Source: Marichromatium purpuratum 984
GTDB lineage: Bacteria; Pseudomonadota; Gammaproteobacteria; Chromatiales; Chromatiaceae
Assembly: GCF_000224005.2 (NCBI RefSeq)
Contig: NZ_CP007031.1
Coordinates: 2,943,001-3,007,000 of the forward strand
DNA: 64,000 nucleotides
Direction of reading: 5' to 3'
Made by a program: the position numbers and the translations under genes
Part shown: positions 34,456 to 45,821 of the stretch, piece after piece
How the letters are laid out: every line of letters begins with the position of its first letter
Numbering within the stretch: position 1 is the first letter of the stretch
Notes under the pieces: model-generated
Databases searched by the model: none
The model's input: only the letters and a program-made list of their open reading frames with translations
What the model was told of the DNA's origin: nothing

Positions 34456-35413
34456 TTACTCGGCCGCAGCGGCGGGACCGTTGCGTCCCTTGCTGTAGTC
34501 GGGCCGGCCTTTCAGGTCGGGATAGGTCTGCTTGCATGTCGGGAAATTGCTGCACCCCCACCAGAATTGCCCCTTCTTCCGGCTCGGGCGGCGGGAAAGG
34601 CCGCTACCGCAGGCCATGCACTTATGCAGGGACGAAACCGGGGCGGCCTCCTTGCCGCCGGCGATGGTCACGGCACCGCTGTTGGCCTTCGCCACCTGGT
34701 CCCGGATGAAAGCCTCCTGCTTGGCAACGAATGCCAACAGCTCGGCGGTGCCCTGCTCGATGCCCTTCAACATGCGCTCGTACAGGGCGGTGAGGACGGG
34801 GCTTTTCACAACCTCGGGCAGCGCGTCGATCATGCTGCGCCCCAGGGTCTTGCTGACGATCTGCTTGCCCTTGACGGCCAGGAACTCGCGGCGTTTCAAC
34901 TCCGAAATGATGGAAGCGCGAGTAGCGGACGTGCCGATGCCGTCACCGTCGCGCAGCATATTCTTGTGCTCCGGGTCGCTGACGAACTTGTGGATGTTCT
35001 CCATCGCCCGAATCAACGTACCTTCCGTGAATCTGGCCGGCGGCTTTGTTTTCGCATCGCGGCGGGTGGCGTCGATGCAGGCAACTTCGTCACCCTGTTT
35101 CATCGCAGGCAGGTTCTGGCTACCGCCGTCCTCGCCCTGGTTCTTGTCGGCATCGTCGTCGCCCTGATCGTACACGTCACGCCAGCCGTTGCGCGTGACC
35201 ACCTTGCCGGTAGCCGCGAACGTCTCGCCGGCGATCTCCACGCCCACGGTCGTCTGCATGAATTCATGCAGCGGGTAGAACTGCGCCAAGTAGGCCCGAA
35301 CGATCAGCTCGTAGATGTTGCGTTCGCGCTCGTTGAGGCCATCCTTGTTGCCCTTCTGCATCGTCGGCACGATGCCGTGGTGAGCAGTGATCTTCTCGTC
35401 GTTCCAGGTCTTG
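34456..35413 (-). pseudogene. traE: Topoisomerase III (TraE/TopB-type) C-terminal fragment
   Basis: About 318 residues of a type IA topoisomerase: ITAHHGIVPT, then RNIYELIVRAYLAQFYPLHEF, the GDGIGTSATRASIISELKRREFL motif, and a C-terminal zinc finger CMACGSGLSRRPSRKKGQFWWGCSNFPTCK. The first half with the catalytic Tyr is missing, replaced at about 35415 by an IS5-type element. Conjugative plasmids of the IncP group carry such a gene (traE), so this block is probably plasmid-derived. Confidence 0.82.
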
Positions 35414-35414
35414 G

Positions 35415-35998
35415 ACTTAGAGGCTCTATCAAAAGCCCTATGCCCACTCCAAGGCATTCCAGCAAATGAGTGCGAGTCCCAGGAAGAGAAACGCCTCGTG
35501 AATATCGGCCCGGCGCTCGAAGCGCATCCGCAATCGGCGGAACTGATGCAGCCACGCCAGCGAGCGTTCGACGACCCAGCGGGTCGTTCCCAGCCCGCTG
35601 CCATGTGGGGTGTTGCGTCGCGCGAGCTGCGGTTGGATGTTGCGCGTGCGCAGTGCCGCGCAGTGGGCCTTGGAGTCATAAGCGCGATCGCCCTGCACGC
35701 GTTCGGGTCGATGGCGGGGGCGGCCACGCCGTCCGCTACGCACGGGTGTGATGCCATCGACCAGGGCGATGAGTTGCGTGACATCGTAGGCGTTGGCGCC
35801 GGTGAGCACGGCATGCAGCGGAATGCCCCGGGCGTCAGTGATCAGATGGTGCTTGCTTCCCGGGCGAGCGCGATCGGTCGGGTTGGGGCCGGTGCACTCA
35901 CCGCCGCCGACGGCGCGAATCGAGGCGCTGTCGACCAACGCTCGCGACCAGTCGATGCGATCGCTGGCCTCAAGTCGCTCGAGCAGCTTGTAAGAAAT
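35415..35998 (-). mobile_element. IS5-family (IS427-like) element, broken
   Basis: The left boundary near 35419 (GAGGCTCTATCAAAAGCCC) resembles the terminal repeat of IS427-group elements. The transposase reads on the minus strand: SRALVDSASIRAVGGGECTGPNPTDRARPGSKHHLITDARG, GDRAYDSKAHCAALR and TTRWVVERSLAWLHQFRRLRMRFERR. The 5' part is missing because the frame is cut at about 35996 by a hairpin. It cannot move on its own. Confidence 0.82.
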
Positions 35999-36002
35999 TG
36001 AA

Positions 36003-36062
36003 ATTAAGGGACACCCATTTACCTCGGAGTACCGAAAGGACCGAAAAGGGACACCCATTTAC
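36003..36062 (+). repeat. Pair of RAYT-type hairpins at an IS break
   Basis: Hairpins at 36003-36022 and 36043-36062, both with GGGACACCCATTTAC. Stutters include GAAATT twice before the first and CCGAAAGGA/CCGAAAAGG before the second. TTTACCT is repeated after it. They join the cut IS5 gene to RAYT-tail DNA. Confidence 0.82.
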
Positions 36063-36089
36063 CTTTACCTCGGCGACCTGACCGTCAGG

Positions 36090-36180
36090 GATCTGCAGGC
36101 TATCCCCGCCCGCGCTCCAGCATCGCCCCAGAGCGCCTCGTCGCGTGCGCCGATTTCCTGCTCAAGGGCTGCGGATGACG
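36090..36180 (+). pseudogene. Decayed RAYT C-terminal remnant
   Basis: The plus strand encodes SIAPERLVACADFLLKGCG before a stop, matching IAPERFVEHAGFLLKGFG of the intact copies. It is the older trace of a RAYT locus beside yqhD. From 36181 to 36280 there is only diverged DNA leading into the yqhD stop. Confidence 0.65.
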
Positions 36181-36280
36181 GCGGCGCAGCGAAAGAGCTG
36201 CGGTGCGCCCGGGTGTCGTCCTCGAGCGCCTGAGTGGAGAGCGCGCCGGCATCCCTGCCGAACGCGTACGCCGTCAAGGC

Positions 36281-37435
36281 TCAGCGCAGCGCGCCCTCGA
36301 GGATCGCCCGCACCTCGGCCGAACCGATGTCGCCGCGCTCACCGAGCGGCAGCAGGTGGTTGTCCTCCAGGCCGGCGACCAAGGTGTCGATCGCGGTGGC
36401 GTCGAGCCCGGCGTCGGCGAGCGAGGTCTCGACACCCATGCGCTGGAAGAACGCTCGGGTTTGCGCGATCGCCTGATCGATACGCGCCTCCGGCTCGCCC
36501 TGGTCGATCCCGAAGACCCGTTCTGCGTACTGCAGCAGCTTGTCGCGCTTGGCCGCGCGGCGGGCCTGCATCAGCGCAGGGAGCACGATGGTCAGGCTGC
36601 GCCCGTGGTCGATGCCGAAGTGCGCGGTCAGCTCGTGACCGATGCGGTGGGTGGCCCAGTCCTGCGGCACGCCACAGCCGATCAGGCCATTGAGCGCGAG
36701 CGAGGCGGCCCACATGATGTCGGCGCGCAGCGTCAGATCATTGGGGTCGTCGAGCGCCTTGGGGCCGGTCTCGATCAGGGTCAGCAGCAAGCCCTCAGCG
36801 AAGCGATCCTGCACCCGGGCATCGGCGGGATAGGTGAGATACTGCTCGATGACGTGGACGAAGGCGTCGACCACCCCGTTGGCGATCTGGCGCGGCGCCA
36901 GGCTGAGGGTGGTGGCGGGGTCGAGGATGGCAAAACGCGGGCGCACCAGCGGGCTGTAGAAGGCGAGCTTGCGCTCCGCTCGGGTCACCACCGCGTTGAT
37001 ATTGGTCTCCGAGCCGGTCGCCGGGAGGGTGAGCACGCAACCCAGCGGCAGCGCCTCACGCACCGGCGCCTGCTCGGCGAGGATCGCCCAGGGGTCGTCA
37101 CCCGCATAGCACGCGGCGGCGGCGACGAACTTGCTGCCATCGATCACCGAGCCGCCGCCAACGGCGAGCAGATAGTCGAAGCCACCGGCGCGCACCCGCT
37201 CGACCGCGCGCATCAGCGTGTCGTAGCGCGGGTTGGGCTCGATGCCACCGAAGGCTTCCCAGTCGAAGCCGGCGAGCGCCGCTGCCACCTGATCATAGAC
37301 CCCATTGGACTTGATCGAGCCACCGCCATAGAGCATCAGCACCCGCGCCCCAGTGGGGATGGCCTCGGCCAGCGCGGCGATCTGGCCGCTGCCGAAGTGG
37401 ATGCGGGTTGGGTTCTCGTAGACGAAGTTGTCCAT
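36281..37435 (-). CDS. yqhD: NADPH-dependent aldehyde reductase (iron-type alcohol dehydrogenase)
   Basis: A 384-residue enzyme similar to E. coli YqhD through its whole length: NPTRIHFGSGQI at the N-terminus, LMLYGGGSIKSNGV and LLAVGGGSVIDGSKF for NADPH binding, LPATGSE, and the metal ligands in NGVVDAFVHVIEQYLT and HRIGHELTAHFGIDHGRSL. It reduces reactive short-chain aldehydes such as methylglyoxal or those from lipid peroxidation. It is divergent from an AraC gene resembling its known regulator YqhC. Confidence 0.93.
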   Translation of the reverse strand: MDNFVYENPTRIHFGSGQIAALAEAIPTGARVLMLYGGGSIKSNGVYDQVAAALAGFDWEAFGGIEPNPRYDTLMRAVERVRAGGFDYLLAVGGGSVIDGSKFVAAAACYAGDDPWAILAEQAPVREALPLGCVLTLPATGSETNINAVVTRAERKLAFYSPLVRPRFAILDPATTLSLAPRQIANGVVDAFVHVIEQYLTYPADARVQDRFAEGLLLTLIETGPKALDDPNDLTLRADIMWAASLALNGLIGCGVPQDWATHRIGHELTAHFGIDHGRSLTIVLPALMQARRAAKRDKLLQYAERVFGIDQGEPEARIDQAIAQTRAFFQRMGVETSLADAGLDATAIDTLVAGLEDNHLLPLGERGDIGSAEVRAILEGALR

Positions 37436-37633
37436 CGCGACTCCTGTGGATTCGGTACAAGGGGCATGCGTTGCCCGTGACCCTATCAGCCTACCCTGCG
37501 GCTATCGCAGCCTGAACCGTCGATCCTGCCGATTACTTGCCTTATCCTGCTCAATCCGGGCGAATCTCCCACAAATTATGCCCAATAAAGGATAAGATCC
37601 TGCTTCCGGGCCATCACATGAAAAGACACCAGC

Positions 37634-38566
37634 ATGCCGCCAGGACTTCAGCAACCGCTCGCGCGGCTGCGCGCCGCACACCAGGCACGTGCGCGCAGTG
37701 GCACCTTCGACACCGAGATCCCCGGGGTCCGCGTGTTCTGGACCGACACCTCTGCGGCTCGCACCCCGATGATCTACGAGCCCGGGATCGTGATCATCGC
37801 CGGCGGCCACAAGACCGTCTATCTCGGGCGCACCCGCTTCGGTTACGACCCCAATCACTATCTGATCGTCAGCGTACCCTTGCCGCTCGAATGCGAGACC
37901 CACGCCAGTCCGAGCGATCCCCTGCTCGGGTTGTTCATCGCCATCGACTGGACCCTGCTTCACGAGTTGGTCGCGCTGGTCTGCGGCGGACTCGCGCCGC
38001 AGCGGCCGCAGGCCGCCGGACTGCCGCGCGGACTCGCGCCGGTGGCGCTCGATGCCGAGATGATCGCCACCACCGGCCGACTGCTGCACGCGCTCGACTC
38101 GCCGCTGGAGTCGCAGGTGCTGGGCCGGGCGCTGGTGCGCGAGCTGCACTACCGTGCCCTGCTCGGTCCCCATGGTCCGGCGCTGTGTGCGCTCACCCAG
38201 CACCAGGATGCCGATGCACGCATCGCCCGGGCACTGGCGCGCATCCATCGTGACTATGCCAAGGCGCTGAGCGTCGAGTCGCTGGCCGCCGAGGCGCACA
38301 TGGGCGCCTCGACCTTCCATCGCGCCTTCAAGCAGATCACCGGCGAGACCCCGCTGCGCTATCTCAAGCGCATCCGGCTCGACCGGGCCCGGGCGCTGAT
38401 CGCCGCCCAGGGGGTGCGCGCGAGCGTCGCCGCCACCCGGGTCGGCTACCAGAGCGCCTCGCAGTTCAGCCGCGAGTTCAAGCGTCACTTCCGGGTCTCG
38501 CCGGCGGAGGTGCGACATGCCACGGCGAGCGTCGCCGGCCCGGTCCCCGACGACTCGCGGCCCTGA
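37634..38566 (+). CDS. yqhC: AraC-family regulator of yqhD (YqhC-like)
   Basis: A 310-residue protein with an AraC_N domain (about 20-180; MIYEPGIVIIAGGHKTVYLG) and two C-terminal helix-turn-helix motifs (LSVESLAAEAHMGASTFHRAFKQITG, then VAATRVGYQSASQFSREFKRHF). It activates the divergent yqhD in response to aldehydes in E. coli. The 198-bp spacer holds the promoters. Here the first ATG (37634) is used. Confidence 0.9.
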   Translation: MPPGLQQPLARLRAAHQARARSGTFDTEIPGVRVFWTDTSAARTPMIYEPGIVIIAGGHKTVYLGRTRFGYDPNHYLIVSVPLPLECETHASPSDPLLGLFIAIDWTLLHELVALVCGGLAPQRPQAAGLPRGLAPVALDAEMIATTGRLLHALDSPLESQVLGRALVRELHYRALLGPHGPALCALTQHQDADARIARALARIHRDYAKALSVESLAAEAHMGASTFHRAFKQITGETPLRYLKRIRLDRARALIAAQGVRASVAATRVGYQSASQFSREFKRHFRVSPAEVRHATASVAGPVPDDSRP

Positions 38567-38576
38567 GCGGACCCGC

Positions 38577-40577
<2,001 letters not shown>

Positions 40578-40736
40578 GATTCGATCCACCTCTCGTCCGC
40601 CGACCATGGCGGTTTCGATCTTCCATTGTGCTGCCGCCGACCCACATTGCGTCGACGACGATCAAGCCGCATAGACTGTATAGCGAACGCCATGACGTCA
40701 ACGCGGATGTACGATTGCGACCCGTGGAGGCAGCGG

Positions 40737-42158
40737 ATGGGCCAGGAGATCGCCAGCGACCGGTTCAGCGAGGCCGATCTCGCGCGCTTCACCACCCGGT
40801 TGCGCGAGGAGACCGCACTGCTCGGGCGCTGGTTCGCCGAGGGGCGGATCGCGCGCGCGCCCCCGATGCTCGGCTTTGAGCTCGAGGCCTGGCTGGTCGA
40901 CACCGCGATGCACCCGGCCCCGCGCGCCCCGGCGCTGCTCGATGCGCTCGCCGATCCCCGGGTGGTCCCGGAGCTTTCGGTGTTCAACATCGAGTTCAAC
41001 GGCACCCCGCTCGCACTCGGCGCGACGACCCTCTCACAGCTCGCCACGACGCTCGGCGAGCCGCTCGAGCGCGCCCAGCGGGTGGGCGAGGAACTCGGGC
41101 TGCGGGTGGTCACCATCGGCACCCTGCCGACGATCGGCGCCGAGCAGCTCGACATCGAGGCGATGTCGCCGCTGGCGCGCTATCGCGCGCTCAACGCCCG
41201 TATCTTCGCGCTGCGCCAGGGGCGAGCGCTGTCGCTGATCATCGACGGCGACGAACCGCTCGAGCTGCACTGGCACGACGTCATGCTCGAGGCCGCCGGG
41301 ACCTCCTTCCAGATCCATCTGCAGGTCGCCCCCGAGCACGCCGCCCGGGTCTACAACGCCTCCAAGATCCTCAGCGGCCCGCTGGTGGCGATCAGCGCCA
41401 ACTCGCCCTTCCTGTTCGGTCATGCGCTGTGGGAGGAGACGCGGATCGCGCTGTTCGAGCAGGCGGTCTCGGTCGGCGGCGCGATCCTCCAGGAACGGGT
41501 CAACTTCGGCCAGCGCTATGCCGCGCACTCGATCCTCGAGACCTTCGAGGCGAATCTCGCGCGTTATCCGGTCCTGCTGCCGCAGTGCAGCGACGAGCCG
41601 CCCGAGGCGCTCGCCCACCTGCGCCTGCACAACGGCACCATCTGGCGCTGGAACCGGCCACTGATCGGCTTCGACGACGCCGGCCGCCCGCATCTGCGCA
41701 TCGAGCATCGGGTGATCCCCGCCGGTCCCACGGTTGCAGACGCCATCGCCAACACCGCGCTCTATCTCGGCGCGGTGCACGCGCTCAGCCACGACCCGCG
41801 ACCACCGGAGCAGCGACTGCCCTTCCCCCTGGCGATGGCCGGTTTCTACGACTGCGCCCGCGCCGGGCTCGGCGCGCGCATCCGCTGGCTCGACGGGCGC
41901 GAGCACGAGGTCGCCACCATCCTCCGCGACGACCTGCTGCCGCGCGCCCATCGCGGGCTGGAGGCGTTGGGGATGGGCGCAGACGAGCGCCGACACTGGC
42001 TCGACATCATCGCCCAGCGTCTCGCCCGGCGACGCACCGGCGCGGCCTGGCAACGCGCCTGGGTGGCGCGCCACGGCCACGACATGCATGGGTTGACCGC
42101 CGCCTATCTGGCACGCCAGCGCGCCGGTCACCCGGTGCACCAATGGAGCATCGACTGA
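40737..42158 (+). CDS. Glutamate-cysteine ligase family 2-like protein
   Basis: A 473-residue protein with the GCS2 fold: LGFELEAWLVD at the N-terminus (catalytic Glu), ELSVFNIEFNGTP, and MLEAAGTSFQIHLQVAPEHAARVYNA. GGAGG precedes ATG 40737 by 6 bp; the in-frame ATG 40692 is weaker. It precedes an M14-type deacylase by 39 bp on the same strand. The pair could build and hydrolyse an amino-acid conjugate; the substrate is unknown. Confidence 0.82.
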   Translation: MGQEIASDRFSEADLARFTTRLREETALLGRWFAEGRIARAPPMLGFELEAWLVDTAMHPAPRAPALLDALADPRVVPELSVFNIEFNGTPLALGATTLSQLATTLGEPLERAQRVGEELGLRVVTIGTLPTIGAEQLDIEAMSPLARYRALNARIFALRQGRALSLIIDGDEPLELHWHDVMLEAAGTSFQIHLQVAPEHAARVYNASKILSGPLVAISANSPFLFGHALWEETRIALFEQAVSVGGAILQERVNFGQRYAAHSILETFEANLARYPVLLPQCSDEPPEALAHLRLHNGTIWRWNRPLIGFDDAGRPHLRIEHRVIPAGPTVADAIANTALYLGAVHALSHDPRPPEQRLPFPLAMAGFYDCARAGLGARIRWLDGREHEVATILRDDLLPRAHRGLEALGMGADERRHWLDIIAQRLARRRTGAAWQRAWVARHGHDMHGLTAAYLARQRAGHPVHQWSID

Positions 42159-42197
42159 ACCAGGGACGACCATCCCGAGGACGCAGAGACCATCGCC

Positions 42198-43235
42198 ATG
42201 CTGCAACAGCTCGACCACCTGCCGGAGGGACTGCTCGAGACCCCGGCGCCCGGACTCGAGGCCCTGCTCGGCGGCCCGACCCTGATCCATCTTCCGGGAC
42301 AGCGCCAGGCGCCGCTATTCGTCTCGGTGCTGCTCCACGGCAACGAGACCGTCGGCTGGGAGGCGGTGCGCGCCCTGCTCGCCGCGCGTCTGACCCGCTA
42401 CGGCGCGCTGCGCCTGCCCCGTGCGCTGAGCCTGTTCATCGGCAATGTCGCCGCCGCCGCCCACGGCGTCCGGCGGCTGCCCGGACAACCGGACTACAAC
42501 CGGGTGTGGCCCGGTGCCGCGCCCGACCATGGCCCGGAGCAGCTGATGATGGCCCAGGTGGTCGAGACCATGCGTGCACGCGCGCCCTTCGCCAGCGTCG
42601 ACCTGCACAACAACACCGGGCGCAACCCGCACTATGGCTGCGTCAACGTGCTCGAACCTCGGACACTGCAGTTGGCGAACCTGTTCGCCCGCACCCTGGT
42701 CTATTTCACCAGCCCCACCGGGGTGCAGTCACAGGCCTTCATCGGCATCTGTCCGGCGGTCACGGTGGAGTGCGGCAAGGTCGGCGAGCAGAGTGGTATC
42801 GACCACGCGCGCGAGTTCGTCGGCGCCCTGCTCCAGCTCACCGAGCTGCCGGCACGCCCGCCGCCGGCACGTGAGTTCGACCTGTTCGAGACCGTCGCCC
42901 GCGCCCGCGTCCCGCCCGAGGTACACTTCGGCTTCCCCCCCGAGCAGGCCGACCTGGTGCTCGACCCCGCGCTCGAACAGCTCAACTTCTGCGAGCTGCC
43001 GGCGGGCATGGCCTTCGGTCGGGTGCGCCCCGGCAAGGGGCTCTGTGTCGAGGTGCACGACGCCGAGGGCCGAGACCTGAGCGCGCAGTTCTTCAGGCTC
43101 GATGGCGATGCGCTGTTGCTGCGCCGCCCGGCGATGCCCTCGATGCTCACCCGCAACGAGGTGGTGATCCGCCAGGACTGTCTCTGTTATCTGATGATCC
43201 GTCGCGAACCGCCGCTGGCCGTACGCGACGATTGA
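42198..43235 (+). CDS. Succinylglutamate desuccinylase/aspartoacylase-family protein (M14-like)
   Basis: A 345-residue zinc-dependent protein. LFVSVLLHGNETVGWEAV carries the HxxE zinc motif, DLHNNTGRNPHYGCVN the second His region, and TVECGKVGEQSG the catalytic Glu region. It follows the GCS2-like gene in a two-gene unit. Substrate is uncertain. It is convergent with the YdcF-like gene (6-bp gap). Confidence 0.85.
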   Translation: MLQQLDHLPEGLLETPAPGLEALLGGPTLIHLPGQRQAPLFVSVLLHGNETVGWEAVRALLAARLTRYGALRLPRALSLFIGNVAAAAHGVRRLPGQPDYNRVWPGAAPDHGPEQLMMAQVVETMRARAPFASVDLHNNTGRNPHYGCVNVLEPRTLQLANLFARTLVYFTSPTGVQSQAFIGICPAVTVECGKVGEQSGIDHAREFVGALLQLTELPARPPPAREFDLFETVARARVPPEVHFGFPPEQADLVLDPALEQLNFCELPAGMAFGRVRPGKGLCVEVHDAEGRDLSAQFFRLDGDALLLRRPAMPSMLTRNEVVIRQDCLCYLMIRREPPLAVRDD

Positions 43236-43241
43236 GCGGGC

Positions 43242-44033
43242 TCAACCCGAGGCCGGACGCGGCGAGCCCGTGACCAGGCGGCGCAACCGATACCACAGCC
43301 AGCCGAGATGTTCGTGGAGCGCGTAGTAGCTGACCACGAAGCCGCGCGCCGAGGGCAGCCAGTCACGATAGTTCCAGTCATCCGGGTCGGGGTCGTGGAG
43401 AAACCCGGTGGGCGCGGCGATCGGCGCCAGACCGACCTCCTCGAACACCCGCAACGCGCGTCTCAGGTGCCAGGCATCGGAGACCAGCAGGATGCGTCGA
43501 TGGCCGTCGTGCGCGAGCATCGGCGCCGAATAGGCGGCGTTCTCCCAGGTGTTGAGGCTCCGCGCTTCGATCCCGGCGACCGTGATGCCGTACTCCTCGA
43601 GCAACACCTCGGCCATCAGCCGGGCAATCGGTGGGTCCTCCGGCGGCGGGCTACCGCCGCTGACATAGAGCGGCAACCCGGTGGCGCGCTGCAGATGCGC
43701 GGCGTAGCGCAGACGACGCAGGGTGGCGCTGTCGACGCTCTCGCCGCCGTACTCCGGGGCCGCGCTCGTACGCCCGGCGCTGAGCACCAGGATCGCCTCG
43801 GCATCGGTCGGGATCGGGTGACCGGGGGTGGCGAGCGGCGCATGTCGCTCCAGCGGCGCCATCAGCCAGGCGCCGACGGCCGGCAGGCTCATCGCCGCGA
43901 GCGCCAGGGTGGCGGTCAGCAGCAGCACCCGCCCCACCCCGCCCTGCACCAGCAGCGCGGCCAGCAACAACGCCAGCACCAGGATGCCGGGCGGCATCAG
44001 CAGGCTCTTGAGTACGCTGTAGAGCACGCTCAT
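43242..44033 (-). CDS. YdcF/ElyC-like (DUF218) membrane protein
   Basis: A 263-residue protein with two N-terminal helices (about 9-29 and 35-55) and a DUF218 domain: AILVLSAGRTS, LPLYVSGG, and RRILLVSDAWHLRRALRVFEEVG. ElyC-type proteins act in envelope carbohydrate or lipid-carrier metabolism. ATG 44033 was chosen; the upstream frame overlaps lipA. It follows lipA by 19 bp, so they are probably cotranscribed. Confidence 0.8.
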   Translation of the reverse strand: MSVLYSVLKSLLMPPGILVLALLLAALLVQGGVGRVLLLTATLALAAMSLPAVGAWLMAPLERHAPLATPGHPIPTDAEAILVLSAGRTSAAPEYGGESVDSATLRRLRYAAHLQRATGLPLYVSGGSPPPEDPPIARLMAEVLLEEYGITVAGIEARSLNTWENAAYSAPMLAHDGHRRILLVSDAWHLRRALRVFEEVGLAPIAAPTGFLHDPDPDDWNYRDWLPSARGFVVSYYALHEHLGWLWYRLRRLVTGSPRPASG

Positions 44034-44052
44034 GCGCGCCGGGGGCGGCGCC

Positions 44053-45018
44053 TCACAGCGGCGCCTGCAGGTCGGCATGATAGGAGGAGCGGACCATGGC
44101 GCCGCTGGCGACATTGCGAAACCCCATCGCCTCGCCATCTTCGCGCAGGGCGTCGAACTCCTCCGGGGTCCAGTAACGACGCACCGGCAGGTGCGCGCGC
44201 GAGGGCTGCAGATACTGTCCGAGGGTGAGCATGTCGCAGCCGTGCTCGCGCAGCGCGCGCATCACCTCCAGCACCTCGTCGCGGGTCTCGCCGAGCCCGA
44301 GCATCAACCCCGACTTGGTGAGCACATCGGGGTGGCGCGCCTTGAACGCCTCAAGCAGTCGCAGCGAGCCGGCATAGTCGGCACCGGGCCGGGCCTCGCG
44401 ATAGAGCCTGGGCACGGTCTCGAGGTTGTGGTTGAAGACGTCGGGCACCGCGTCGTCGACGAAGCAGTCGAGCGCGACCGACTCGCGACCGCGGAAGTCC
44501 GGCACCAGCACCTCGACGCGGATCCCCGCCTCCTGGGCGCGCACCGCGCGCACGCAGGCGGCGAAGTGAGCCGCGCCGCCATCGCGCAGGTCATCGCGAT
44601 CGACCGAGGTGATGACCGCATAGCGCAGCCCCATCGCCGCGATCGAACTGGCCAGGTGCTCGGGCTCGGCGGGATCGGGCGGCTCGGGACGACCGTGGGC
44701 GACGTCGCAGAAGGGACAACGGCGGGTGCAGACATCGCCGAGGATCATGAAGGTGGCGGTGCCGTGGTTGAAGCACTCACCGAGGTTCGGGCACATCGCC
44801 TCCTCGCACACGGTGGCGAGCTTGTGCTCGCGCATCAGCGCCTTGATGCGCCGCACCTCGGCGCCGAGCGGGGCGCGCGCGCGGATCCAGGCGGGCTTGC
44901 GCAGCACCGGGGCATCGGTCGCGACCTTGACCGGGATGCGGGCGAGCTTGTCGCGGCCGCGCTGGTGGGTCTCTGGGGTCGCGCGCGAGGGCGCGCGCAG
45001 CGGATCCTGATCTGACAT
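44053..45018 (-). CDS. lipA: Lipoyl synthase
   Basis: A 321-residue radical-SAM enzyme that inserts two sulfurs into octanoyl groups. The auxiliary cluster motif [12 protein letters not shown] and the radical-SAM motif [10 protein letters not shown] are both intact; the C-terminus has the conserved RSSYHAD with the Ser that binds the auxiliary cluster. ATG 45018 is the domain-consistent start. No lipB is adjacent. Confidence 0.95.
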   Translation of the reverse strand: MSDQDPLRAPSRATPETHQRGRDKLARIPVKVATDAPVLRKPAWIRARAPLGAEVRRIKALMREHKLATVCEEAMCPNLGECFNHGTATFMILGDVCTRRCPFCDVAHGRPEPPDPAEPEHLASSIAAMGLRYAVITSVDRDDLRDGGAAHFAACVRAVRAQEAGIRVEVLVPDFRGRESVALDCFVDDAVPDVFNHNLETVPRLYREARPGADYAGSLRLLEAFKARHPDVLTKSGLMLGLGETRDEVLEVMRALREHGCDMLTLGQYLQPSRAHLPVRRYWTPEEFDALREDGEAMGFRNVASGAMVRSSYHADLQAPL

Positions 45019-45148
45019 GGACGGGTTCCCGGCCTCGCGCTCACACGAGGCTGTTGCGGTTGACGACATCCGCATCATCATCGGGGAGACGAGACGGCGA
45101 AACAAGCGCGACCAGAGTCAGGTCGCGCCGGCCAACGGAGGACGGGAA

Positions 45149-45727
45149 TCAGTCCTCGGGCGGCAGCAACCGATCGACGAGGATCGCAAACCAGGGAGTG
45201 AACCACTCCGGGTGCATGCGCAGGGCGCGACGGATCGCCGCCACCGACATCCACCGCCAGGCGCCGACCTCGGCGGGGTCGGGCTGTGGGGTCTCGGTGA
45301 AGTGACCGTGGTAGATATGCAGGTATTCGTGCTCGATCAGGCCCGAGGCCTGATCCTCGGCGCGATAGATCAGCTCGTTGCGCTCGGTGAGCGGGACGCG
45401 GAAGCCGAATTCTTCCTTGAGCCGCCGACCGGCGCCGGCGACCGTGGTCTCGCCCGGGCGCGGGTGGCCGCAACAGGTGTTCGACCAGCGGTTGGCGAAG
45501 TGATACTTGGCATCGGCGCGGCGCTGCAGCAACAGCTCGCCACGGGCGTTGAACACCAGGATCGAGAAGGCGCGATGGAGTCGGCCGTCGACGTGCACCT
45601 CCAGCTTGCCGGCCGGACCGATCTCGCGATCCTCGCGGTCGACGACGATCAGCTGCTCGCTGGCGTCGCGTCGGGCGACCTGCTCGAGTTCGGCGGCATT
45701 CAGGGGCGGAAGGACTTGGGCGGTCAA
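45149..45727 (-). CDS. idi: Isopentenyl-diphosphate delta-isomerase type I
   Basis: A 192-residue Nudix-fold enzyme interconverting IPP and DMAPP for bacteriochlorophyll and carotenoid synthesis. NTCCGHPRPGE carries the active-site Cys, GAGRRLKEEFGF the Nudix-like Glu cluster and EHEYLHIYHG the second catalytic Glu. The start appears to be TTG 45727, preceded by GGAGGTGAG at ideal spacing. It lies 94 bp after the RuBisCO-like gene, on the same strand as the puf genes, so it could be read with them. Confidence 0.9.
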   Translation of the reverse strand: MTAQVLPPLNAAELEQVARRDASEQLIVVDREDREIGPAGKLEVHVDGRLHRAFSILVFNARGELLLQRRADAKYHFANRWSNTCCGHPRPGETTVAGAGRRLKEEFGFRVPLTERNELIYRAEDQASGLIEHEYLHIYHGHFTETPQPDPAEVGAWRWMSVAAIRRALRMHPEWFTPWFAILVDRLLPPED

Positions 45728-45821
45728 GGTCTCACCTCCAGCGCGCTCCCGCCCCACCAGGCGCGCGACGGGGTGCGGGAGACGTCGTTCGGATTCAGGG
45801 TCGGATCGGGGCGCCGACGAC

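Noticed and set aside
34456-35814. One 452-residue protein
   Set aside because: The frame fuses the topoisomerase fragment to antisense IS5 sequence; the two halves belong to different elements.
36065-36277. Small minus-strand gene of 70 codons
   Set aside because: Lies across RAYT-remnant DNA and hairpin sequence; no start signal.
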